This document shows positions 24,427 to 31,584 of a stretch of DNA of 64,000 nt, in pieces. This DNA comes from Lactococcus nasutitermitis. Its GTDB lineage: Bacteria; Bacillota; Bacilli; Lactobacillales; Streptococcaceae. Position 1 is the stretch's first letter; every line of letters begins with the position of its first letter. The notes below the pieces were generated by a model. It ran no database searches and had not been told where the DNA came from. It worked only from the letters and a program-made list of their open reading frames with translations. The translations under genes were made by a program, and so were the position numbers. Location of the stretch: positions 61,545 through 125,544 of the forward strand of contig NZ_BOVQ01000008.1 of the NCBI RefSeq assembly GCF_018403765.1, given 5' to 3'.

Positions 24427-25257
24427 ATGAACACGAAAAAAGTCTTTATTGGAACACTTGCTTTATCAGCACTTTTTGTTGCAGGCGCATTTGCAACTTC
24501 CGCTCATGCTTTTGCGGATGACACAGCACCTACAACCCAAGATGTAGCACCAGTGATTGACACAAGTCAAAGTGGAGATACAACACTCTCTGTACCCGAT
24601 AGTGCGGATAAAGTCATCAAAGATACGGATAATCAAGTAGAATATCAAGTCAATGATGCCGTGACAGTTGATAGTAGTTCGGGACCAGATTTAACCGCTC
24701 CTGTAACTGTTGATAGTCAGATTACTTCGGATGATGGAGATACGACGGAGGGAGTGACGAGTTATACAACAGATTTAAGTCAAGCGCAAGAAGTTGATAA
24801 TACTAATACTGATAATCTAAATTTGGTAGATATTCCTTCTGTTATCATTGGCGACTTGTTTGGAACTAAAGCATTTGCTATTTCAAACAATAAATCAGAT
24901 TGGGATTCGACTGGAGGGGTAAAATTTATACTAAAAATTTCGTGGACATCTTCTGGGGGATATGCAGTACTTACAGGAGTTTCAGGAGGATATACTAATT
25001 ATGATATAAATCATGGTACATCAGTACAATCGTCGTTAGTTAATTTGGGAACAGATGGACAAATAAAAGGGACATCTGGAGGTTCACAACAAGTAGATGA
25101 TGTAAAAGAGTATAGTAATTCATCATGGTCAATCACTCCAAAGTATAAAGCGGTGAAAGTTCCAGCAGCTGGGGCATTGGTGGGAGCGACTTACCATGCA
25201 ACACTAACAAACGGTAAAAAATCATGGAATTTCTCGACAACGAATCGTGCATATTAG
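24427..25257 (+). CDS. Secreted protein of unknown function
   Basis: 276 residues from MNTKKVFIGT, chosen because TTGGAG lies 9 bases upstream; the frame is open from 24274. A signal peptide ends near SAHAFA. The mature part has an acidic, Thr/Ser/Asp-rich low-complexity region (residues 30-140) and a C-terminal beta-rich region (SWTSSGGYAVLTGVSGGYTNYD .. SWNFSTTNRAY). I considered a bacteriocin of the lactococcin 972 type but the match is too weak. No sorting signal. First gene after the Rgg regulator and likely its target. Confidence 0.7.
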   Translation: MNTKKVFIGTLALSALFVAGAFATSAHAFADDTAPTTQDVAPVIDTSQSGDTTLSVPDSADKVIKDTDNQVEYQVNDAVTVDSSSGPDLTAPVTVDSQITSDDGDTTEGVTSYTTDLSQAQEVDNTNTDNLNLVDIPSVIIGDLFGTKAFAISNNKSDWDSTGGVKFILKISWTSSGGYAVLTGVSGGYTNYDINHGTSVQSSLVNLGTDGQIKGTSGGSQQVDDVKEYSNSSWSITPKYKAVKVPAAGALVGATYHATLTNGKKSWNFSTTNRAY

Positions 25258-25272
25258 AATGGGGAGATTAAA

Positions 25273-25734
25273 ATGAAAATTAAAAACATTAAATTTGGGC
25301 ATTTGATTATTATGTTTATTATCTGGCTAGGAACAATGTTTCTACCTGCTACTGTCAATGAAAATAAGATAGGTATGACTTTTCGTATTGAAAAAAGTCG
25401 AGCCAATTTCTTTTATCTTATCTTCTATCAATTTCCTGTTTACTCAGTGTCAATTATCGTGCTTTTGTTGATAACGTTACTCTTTCTTGCTAAAAAAGTG
25501 AAGTTAGCTTCTTATTTTGCTTTTAGTTCATTTATGATTTATATTTTTACTTTTTTGATTATTATTCCATTTTCTTTCTTCTTAAAAGATGCTACGACGA
25601 GTAAAGAACTCCTTTGGAATATATACGTTTTTGAATGGTACCATGGAATAAACTATTGGATTGTGTTTGTTATTGGTTTGATTTTCATGTTGCTATTGTT
25701 CCTTTATAGCTACTCTGAGAAAAAGTCATTGTAA
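25273..25734 (+). CDS. Four-helix membrane protein, unknown function
   Basis: 153 residues, preceded by GGGGAG. Hydrophobic segments at about 9-22, 53-73, 79-103 and 125-147, with a short basic C-terminus. It starts 15 bp after the secreted-protein gene. Its layout (TM, extracellular loop with a LPATVNENK segment, three TMs) loosely recalls the membrane protein at 28800; it could be an immunity or accessory protein of the locus, but nothing shows this directly. Confidence 0.6.
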   Translation: MKIKNIKFGHLIIMFIIWLGTMFLPATVNENKIGMTFRIEKSRANFFYLIFYQFPVYSVSIIVLLLITLLFLAKKVKLASYFAFSSFMIYIFTFLIIIPFSFFLKDATTSKELLWNIYVFEWYHGINYWIVFVIGLIFMLLLFLYSYSEKKSL

Positions 25735-25744
25735 AGTGGTTAGG

Positions 25745-25951
25745 TAAAATATTCTAGTTTCAGAAATAGTGAATATTGTGTGGAAGAATCTGATAATCGT
25801 GAGAAGAGTGGATATACTAATATTTATTGTAATGGTACATCTAGGATGACCACAGGAAGCTCTAAAGGTTCCCATATAAATTGTTCGTGGTTCAATGGTA
25901 TTGGGATGCCAGAAGAATTTCACACTAACTTAGTGTTAGAGCAGTAATAGG
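25745..25951 (+). pseudogene. Start-less open frame, probable gene remnant
   Basis: About 67 codons with no stop but no start codon or ribosome site at the beginning; internal sequence includes KSGYTNIYCNGTSRM and GSHINCSWFNGIGMPEEF. The SGYTN..NGTS part slightly resembles GGYTNYDINHGTS of the secreted protein at 24427. The frame ends at 25951 next to the next gene's ribosome site. Best explained as the 3' end of a decayed paralogue. Confidence 0.4.
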
Positions 25952-25959
25952 AGAGAGTG

Positions 25960-26208
25960 ATGACAAAAAGAAAGGTTGTCTTGACTTCTATCATTCTAGT
26001 TCTTTTAATTTTCTTGACAGTGCCTATTCCAAGGAGCTTGGGCTTTTCTTCAAAAAGTCTTCCTGTGACAAATGGGGGAACACTGACTTTTCGGGGGGAA
26101 AGGTATCACTTCGTGACATATACGGTTAATCTGAAGCGTGGTTCCACGAAATGGTCAATCGGTTATCAAAATGTAGCATGGTCTAAAGGTAATATGTTAA
26201 TTAATTAA
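25960..26208 (+). CDS. Small exported or membrane-anchored protein
   Basis: 82 residues from ATG 25960 (ribosome site TAGGAG). One N-terminal hydrophobic segment (KVVLTSIILVLLIFLTVPIP) acts as a signal or anchor; the rest is a short beta-rich tail with GTLTFRGERYHFVTYTVN and STKWSIGYQNVAW. Not recognised. It sits between the remnant frame and the broken gene at 26220. Confidence 0.55.
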   Translation: MTKRKVVLTSIILVLLIFLTVPIPRSLGFSSKSLPVTNGGTLTFRGERYHFVTYTVNLKRGSTKWSIGYQNVAWSKGNMLIN

Positions 26209-26219
26209 GGAGGTTCACT

Positions 26220-27207
26220 ATGAAAAAATATTTTGAAGAGATATTATTTTAATTCACTATTAGCAATGATAAAAATAGTAGCACTAAATGATGTACAAAT
26301 TATAGTAAAAGTGGCAGAAAATTTGCCTACTGATAAGCACAGTAAAACTCTAATTTCCATTATGGGAAAACTGAGTGGACGTTCGATTGAATACTGTACT
26401 ATTGAGGAAAAGTCTAAAAAAATTATTACCCCCGATTTAATGAGAATCGCTGTAAAGAGAGGATTTTATTCTGAATTTCAGGAAGATGACTCGATATTAT
26501 TTTATATTTATAAAAATTACCAAAAAATTTTTGAAAGAAATTTGGAAGAAATAGACTTTTCAGAAATAAGTGTACTCATAGAAAATGAAAAAGATGAATA
26601 CTTGAAATACCTTTTAATCAAACTAATTGTAAACGTTGCAATTAGAAGACGAGATATACAAATCACTGAATAATATCAACAAGAGTTAGAGGAGTTGGAG
26701 AGAGATGATTATGAAATCTGGAATAGTGTTAGTTTTAAACTTTTAATTTTTGAAGGAAAGAATGTAGCATTAGACTATCTCAAAAGACGATTAAATTTAG
26801 ACGAGTTTATTTCAGAAACTCAAAATAACTATTTTGAATCACTGGTTTTTAAAAATTATGCTTCCCTTTTATCAAAATCAGATGGTCAAAAAAAGATAAT
26901 TATGGAAAATTGCTTGGCACAAACACCACAAGACTTAAATTTATGGAAAGATTATTTTTCATTGTATCCAAATAAAAACAAATCTCAAGTATTATTTAAA
27001 AATGCTCTAAATTGGGGCTACTCAGAGTTAGGATTTTTTAAAGAGATAAAACTTTTAGAAGAAGAGCAAGACTTAATTTGTATGTTGGTGCTTTTATTGG
27101 ATGATAATGGTAATAAGCTGTTAGCCACCAAGTTTTTAGAGCAGATAGAAAATGTGTCAATCAGAGATTTATTAAACCAATATATTATGCAGGACATTAA
27201 AATATGA
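26220..27207 (+). pseudogene. Broken gene for a helical protein (frameshift and in-frame stop)
   Basis: An ideal ribosome site (AAGGAGG) precedes ATG 26220, but that frame stops after ten codons (MKKYFEEILF). One T fewer in the TTTT run near 26231-26234 would join it to a long frame giving MKKYLKRYYFNSLL, which runs to an in-frame TAA at 26671-26673 and resumes to 27207. The joined product would be about 328 residues, mostly helical, with no signal peptide and no recognisable domain. The last codon overlaps the ATG of the ABC transporter, so the intact gene was translationally coupled to it. Two lesions indicate decay. Confidence 0.7.
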
Positions 27208-28730
27208 AACAATTCTTTGTGCACCGAAAAATAGAAATCATAAAAGTTACTTTTTTTAGTATAATTCTAGCTGCTGCTATTGTTGGAAATTCAATCATAC
27301 TAAGAATTGTCGTTAATGCGACTAAAGTGGATAATGTACAGAAGTATCTTTTTCTTTCTTTTGACGTCTTCATTTTTTTCTTAGTCGAGGCTTTGGTTTA
27401 TTATCATCAGCAATCGTCAATTAAAATCCTGTCGTTACAACTGGGATATGATGTTCGAGAACAACTTGCTGTAAGAATTAGTAAACTCCCGCCATATTTG
27501 CTTGAAGAAAAAAAGAGTGAAAAATATCTTACTCTTCTCACAACGCAAAATGATTTACTCATTGATAGTTATTTTTATAAAATTTTTTGGGGAGGTTACC
27601 TGTTAATTCAGTTTATTTTTGCAGTGTTGGTTTCGTTTGCTGTCAATTTTTTACTATCAATTTTTGTGGTTTTACTTATTGTTCCGCAGTTGATTATTCC
27701 ATTTATCGGAAAAATAAAATTAGAAAATAATAAAAATTTGGTTCTACAAAATAATGAGAATTATATGAAAGAAGGGCAAGAATTTTTAGAAGGCGAAAAA
27801 ATTTGGAAAAATTTTGCACAAGAAAAACGATTTATAGCTAAATTTCATGATAGTAATTATAGATTACTCGAAAATCAAATACATGAAAAAAGGTTTAGTT
27901 ACAAAATTATTACTTTAAATGATCTTTTTTCAAACCTCTTATATTTTGGAATTTGGGTAATTGGTGGCTATTTTATCATTATTGCCCATCTTACGATGGG
28001 GGAACTTGTGGCTTTCACGCAATTAGTCGTAGCAATTAGCTTCCCAATGTATTCTGCAACAAGTATCATCACAGATTTTCTTGGTGGTAGAAAAGTTGCA
28101 CAAAAGTTTAAAAATGAGATTGAATTTAGTGAAAATGCAGAAGAAATCAAAAAAGCTTCTCAAGATATTGCGGCTTATCTTACAGACATCACTGTAAAAT
28201 TTTCAAATAAAACTCTATTTGAACACTTTTCTTTTAAATTTGAAAAATCCAAGCGTTACCTGATTATTGGAGAAAGTGGACATGGGAAAACAACCCTTTT
28301 CAAGTTGATTTTTGATGAAATTAAAAATGAAAAAGGGAGTGTTGAAATTGGCACAAATATTGGCTATGTTCCTCAACAATCTTATGTTTTTCAAGGGACT
28401 TTGGAACAAAATATTACGTTATTTGCATCGGAGATTGATTTCGAAAAACTCTCACAGGCTATAAAAATTTCTGAGCTTACCATAAAAAGAGATGTTCAGG
28501 TTGGTAATAATACGCTTTCTGGCGGAGAGAAGCAGCGTTTGTCTCTTGCGCGTGCGCTTTATGCTGATTATGATTATCTTTTCATTGACGAACTTACCAG
28601 CAGCCTTGACCAGAATTCACGCCAAAAAATCGAAGAAAATTTATTAAATATAAAAGTAAATTTTGCTTATATCAGCCATCATTACAATCAAAAACTTTCA
28701 AGCAAATTTGATGAGATTATTGAGCTGTAA
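27204..28730 (+). CDS. ABC exporter (membrane domain fused to ATPase)
   Basis: 508 residues: about five to six membrane helices (residues 15-285) followed by an ATP-binding domain with Walker A GESGHGKTT, Q-loop YVPQQSYVFQG, signature LSGGEKQRLSLARAL, Walker B YLFIDELTSSLD and the H-loop SHHYN. The half-transporter works as a homodimer. No peptidase C39 domain is present, so it would export a peptide or lipid without cleaving a leader. The fusion type is common for bacteriocin or pheromone export. It follows a broken gene; whether the transporter is still in use is unclear. Confidence 0.85.
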   Translation: MKQFFVHRKIEIIKVTFFSIILAAAIVGNSIILRIVVNATKVDNVQKYLFLSFDVFIFFLVEALVYYHQQSSIKILSLQLGYDVREQLAVRISKLPPYLLEEKKSEKYLTLLTTQNDLLIDSYFYKIFWGGYLLIQFIFAVLVSFAVNFLLSIFVVLLIVPQLIIPFIGKIKLENNKNLVLQNNENYMKEGQEFLEGEKIWKNFAQEKRFIAKFHDSNYRLLENQIHEKRFSYKIITLNDLFSNLLYFGIWVIGGYFIIIAHLTMGELVAFTQLVVAISFPMYSATSIITDFLGGRKVAQKFKNEIEFSENAEEIKKASQDIAAYLTDITVKFSNKTLFEHFSFKFEKSKRYLIIGESGHGKTTLFKLIFDEIKNEKGSVEIGTNIGYVPQQSYVFQGTLEQNITLFASEIDFEKLSQAIKISELTIKRDVQVGNNTLSGGEKQRLSLARALYADYDYLFIDELTSSLDQNSRQKIEENLLNIKVNFAYISHHYNQKLSSKFDEIIEL

Positions 28731-28799
28731 AGTTATTGAGGAAGATGAATTGAGCTGTATAAGGGAAGAAATAATGTGTAAAAAAGATAGGAGATAAAA

Positions 28800-29597
28800 A
28801 TGAAAAAAACTACAAAATACATCATTGCTATATTTCTTTCCTTGCTTTATCTGCTCAGCCTTTTCCTGCCCAATCACGAGAATACTTGGGAGCTGAAAAC
28901 GAACTTTTTTAATGGTTGGCAGATGATGGAGAAATATCCCAATGGCTCGATTATCTTTGCGCTGGGGCTGTTGTTTTGTTTGATTTCTCTTGTTTTCTTT
29001 CGGAAACTTGTTGTGCCTGCTTTTTGTGCTTTGCTTTCACTTTTTGTTCTCAAAACGTCGCTGGAGCTTGGTGGGATTGATTTGTTGATGACTTTTGGTG
29101 GAAAATCCGAGTATGGTTGGGGGATTTTAGTTGGCTTTCTATTGGGATTTTTGGCAATTACGGCTTGGATTGTCTGTTTTCAGAAAAAAGTTGAGTTGGA
29201 TGAAAAAGCAGTAATAAGATGGCACTTGCCAGTAGCTGTTTCAGCGATTTATTTGCTTATCTTAGCGATTTTAGCTGTGAAAGAGAAGTTTAAAATTATT
29301 CCTTTTCTTGATTGGGTAGCGCTGCGAAATGGCGATATTGCTCCCTTTGTTTTTTGGCTTTTCTTGATTATCTTTTTGAGTGTGCTGTTTGTTTTGTCTG
29401 TGAAATTTTTCAGGAGATGGAGCTTTGCACTTTCGGTAATGTTGCTTTTGAGCTTTTTGCACAAATATTTGGATGATTTTTTAAGTCATTCGGCACAGCC
29501 GATTTCTTTCTGGCTGCTTGCTTTGCTAGGCACGGTTGCGATTTTACTGTGGGTGATTGCATTGGCAAAAACGGTGAAAATGAAAGAGAAGGTATAA
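28800..29597 (+). CDS. Multi-pass membrane protein, unknown function
   Basis: 265 residues with about eight helices. Ribosome site ATAGGAG. N-terminal [30 protein letters not shown] places a helix followed by an extracellular Trp-rich segment; the C-terminus is basic (KTVKMKEK). No catalytic or transport motif is visible. It lies 70 bp after the ABC exporter and could be the last gene of that unit. Confidence 0.6.
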   Translation: MKKTTKYIIAIFLSLLYLLSLFLPNHENTWELKTNFFNGWQMMEKYPNGSIIFALGLLFCLISLVFFRKLVVPAFCALLSLFVLKTSLELGGIDLLMTFGGKSEYGWGILVGFLLGFLAITAWIVCFQKKVELDEKAVIRWHLPVAVSAIYLLILAILAVKEKFKIIPFLDWVALRNGDIAPFVFWLFLIIFLSVLFVLSVKFFRRWSFALSVMLLLSFLHKYLDDFLSHSAQPISFWLLALLGTVAILLWVIALAKTVKMKEKV

Positions 29598-29609
29598 GGA
29601 AAATTTTTT

Positions 29610-29623
29610 TGACAGTTCTGTCA
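29610..29623. repeat. TGACAG palindrome, exact copy (reverse orientation)
   Basis: TGACAGTTCTGTCA with T7 left flank, between the membrane protein gene and the prmA promoter. Confidence 0.9.
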
Positions 29624-29637
29624 AAATGTTTTTCTTG

Positions 29638-29666
29638 CTGACAAATGCTTGTTTTTACGGTAAAAT
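29638..29666 (+). promoter_or_regulatory. prmA-rsmE promoter
   Basis: CTGACA (29638-29643), 17-bp spacer, TAAAAT (29661-29666). Confidence 0.65.
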
Positions 29667-29685
29667 TGTAAAAAAGGAGCATGAG

Positions 29686-30642
29686 ATGAACAACTGGAAT
29701 TCGATAACGGTAACAATTACTCGATTGGCTGAGGAGGCTGTTTCGGCTTTGCTGATTGAGCTGGGAGCTGGCGGTGTGGAAATTGCGGATAGTGCAGATT
29801 ATTTGACGCACGTTGATGTGTTTGGCGATGAGATTTTGCCGGAAATCAAGCAATCTGAGCTGGTAGAGATTACCGCTTATTACCCTGAAAATTTGCCGAT
29901 TGTTGAGTTGACAGCGGAAATTGAGCAGAAAATTAAGCGTTTGTCTGACTTTTTTGATTTGACAGGTCTGTCAATTTTGACAAATAATCTGTCAGAAACA
30001 AATTGGGCGGACGCTTGGAAAAAATACTTTGAACCGGCGCGCGTGACACATGATTTGACGATTGTACCGAGTTGGACAGAGGATTATCAAGCGCAGGCAA
30101 CGGAAAAATTGATTAAACTTGACCCCGGTATGGCATTTGGCACGGGAACGCACCCTACAACGAAGATGAGTTTGTATGCGCTGGAGCAGATTTTGCGCGG
30201 TGGCGAGACGGTGATTGACGTTGGAACAGGTTCTGGCGTGCTTTCGATTGCGTCAAGTTTACTCAGTGCGGGCGAGATTTTTGCTTACGATATTGATGAA
30301 GTAGCGGTGCGCGTGGCGCAGGAAAATATTGACTTAAATGCAGATACAGAGCGAATTTATGTGGCGGCAAATAATCTTTTGGAAGGCATTGAGCAGTCAG
30401 CGGATGTGATTGTCGCAAATATTCTCGCTGATATCCTTGTTTTGATGACAGAGGATGCTTACAGACTTGTCAACGACGAGGGCTATCTGATAATGTCAGG
30501 GATTATCGCCGAAAAAGCTGACATGGTTATTGCAAGTGCTGAAAAAGCGGGATTTTTCCTTGAAACACGGATGATTCAAGGCGAATGGAATTGTGTGATT
30601 TTCAAGAAAACGGAAAATCGCTCAGGTGTGATTGGAGGTTAG
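29686..30642 (+). CDS. prmA: Ribosomal protein L11 methyltransferase
   Basis: 318 residues from [10 protein letters not shown], chosen because AAAAGGAGC lies six bases upstream; the frame is open further but would overlap the promoter. N-terminal L11-recognition domain, then [17 protein letters not shown] and the SAM-binding [18 protein letters not shown], followed by [11 protein letters not shown]. It trimethylates L11. It is followed by rsmE, the usual order. A palindrome variant at 29960-29973 is read as LTGLSI inside the linker region. Confidence 0.95.
   Translation: MNNWNSITVTITRLAEEAVSALLIELGAGGVEIADSADYLTHVDVFGDEILPEIKQSELVEITAYYPENLPIVELTAEIEQKIKRLSDFFDLTGLSILTNNLSETNWADAWKKYFEPARVTHDLTIVPSWTEDYQAQATEKLIKLDPGMAFGTGTHPTTKMSLYALEQILRGGETVIDVGTGSGVLSIASSLLSAGEIFAYDIDEVAVRVAQENIDLNADTERIYVAANNLLEGIEQSADVIVANILADILVLMTEDAYRLVNDEGYLIMSGIIAEKADMVIASAEKAGFFLETRMIQGEWNCVIFKKTENRSGVIGG
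29960..29973. repeat. TGACAG palindrome variant inside prmA
   Basis: TGACAGGTCTGTCA, read as LTGLS; another half-site TTTTGACA follows at once. Confidence 0.7.
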
Positions 30643-30644
30643 AA

Positions 30645-30676
30645 GGTTTACAAAGACTGTAAATTTACTGTAAACC
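30645..30676. repeat. TTTACA/TGTAAA inverted repeats
   Basis: GGTTTACA at one end and TGTAAACC at the other, with an inner TGTAAATTTAC, in the gap between prmA and rsmE. Confidence 0.5.
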
Positions 30677-30685
30677 TAAAACGAT

Positions 30686-31441
30686 ATGGCAAATCAATAT
30701 TTTATTTTCAGAAAAATGCCTGAGCTGGGCGAAGAATTTATCATCGAAGATAAAGCAGCAGCGCATCACATTTTCACCGTTATGCGTGCGGACTTTGGCG
30801 ATGAATTGCGCTTGGTTTTTGCTGATGAAAAAGTTGCTTTGGCAGAAATTACAGATGTCAATCAGCACAAAGTGCGTCTTGTCAAACTTTTAGAAAATTT
30901 GACAGAACTGTCAGTAAAAGTAACGGTCGCGATGGGCTTTCCCAAAGGCGATAAACTGGATTTTATCACAGAAAAAGTCACAGAACTCGGCGCTTACGAA
31001 GTCTGGGCAGCGCCCTTCAAATGGTCGGTTGCCAAATGGGACAATAAAAAACTGTCAAAAAAACAAGAAAAGTTGTCAAAAATCGCTCTCGGAGCTGCTG
31101 AACAATCACGGCGTGCGCATATTCCACAGGTACAACTTTTTGAAAATTTATCAGCGCTGACCGAAAAATTCTCGGAATTTGACCAGATTTTGATTGCTTA
31201 CGAAGAATCTGCAAAATCAGGAGAGCATTCAACTTTTTTGACAAGTCTGTCAAAAATGAAAACAGCTCAAAAACTACTGATTTTGTTTGGTCCAGAAGGT
31301 GGTATTGCCCCAGAAGAAATCGAAAAATTTGAGCAACTCGGTGCAAAGTCAATCGGACTTGGCCCACGGATTATGCGCGCAGAAACAGCGCCTCTTTACG
31401 CACTCTCGGCAATTTCCGCTTATTTTGAACTTTTTAAATAA
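30686..31441 (+). CDS. rsmE: 16S rRNA m3U1498 methyltransferase
   Basis: 251 residues. SPOUT-family methyltransferase: N-terminal PUA-like part (HHIFTVMRADFGDELRLVF), then AMGFPKGDKLDFITEKVTELG and the knotted SAM site LLILFGPEGGIAPEE followed by LGPRIMRAETAPLYALS. No strong ribosome site; likely expressed by coupling with prmA 43 bp upstream. Two palindromes lie in the coding sequence (30900 and 31239). Confidence 0.95.
   Translation: MANQYFIFRKMPELGEEFIIEDKAAAHHIFTVMRADFGDELRLVFADEKVALAEITDVNQHKVRLVKLLENLTELSVKVTVAMGFPKGDKLDFITEKVTELGAYEVWAAPFKWSVAKWDNKKLSKKQEKLSKIALGAAEQSRRAHIPQVQLFENLSALTEKFSEFDQILIAYEESAKSGEHSTFLTSLSKMKTAQKLLILFGPEGGIAPEEIEKFEQLGAKSIGLGPRIMRAETAPLYALSAISAYFELFK
30900..30913. 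repeat. TGACAG palindrome inside rsmE
   Basis: Exact core, read as LTELSV. Confidence 0.9.
31239..31252. repeat. TGACAG palindrome variant inside rsmE
   Basis: TGACAAGTCTGTCA with T6/A5 flanks, read as LTSLSK. Confidence 0.75.
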
Positions 31442-31448
31442 TTTCAAG

Positions 31449-31478
31449 GAACTGTAAACATTTGCAGTTCTTTTCTTT
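31449..31478 (+). terminator. rsmE terminator
   Basis: GAACTG and CAGTTC stem followed by TTTTCTTT. Confidence 0.55.
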
Positions 31479-31495
31479 CAGAAACTTGCCGTCTT

Positions 31496-31524
31496 TTGGC
31501 AGCTCCCATATTTTATGGTAAAAT
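31496..31524 (+). promoter_or_regulatory. relA promoter
   Basis: TTGGCA (31496-31501), 17-bp spacer, TAAAAT (31519-31524). A strong GGAGG follows at 31541-31545 but lies about 40 nt from the annotated ATG. Confidence 0.6.
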
Positions 31525-31584
31525 AGACTAAATAAAAAAAGGAGGAAAGTTTAGCTCATTCAAAAAGAACTAAACAAAAAACTC

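Noticed and set aside
24427..25257. Lactococcin 972-type bacteriocin
   Set aside because: Only a short GGYTNY.I.HGTS similarity; the characteristic Trp/Tyr pattern and the partner 7-TM protein are missing.
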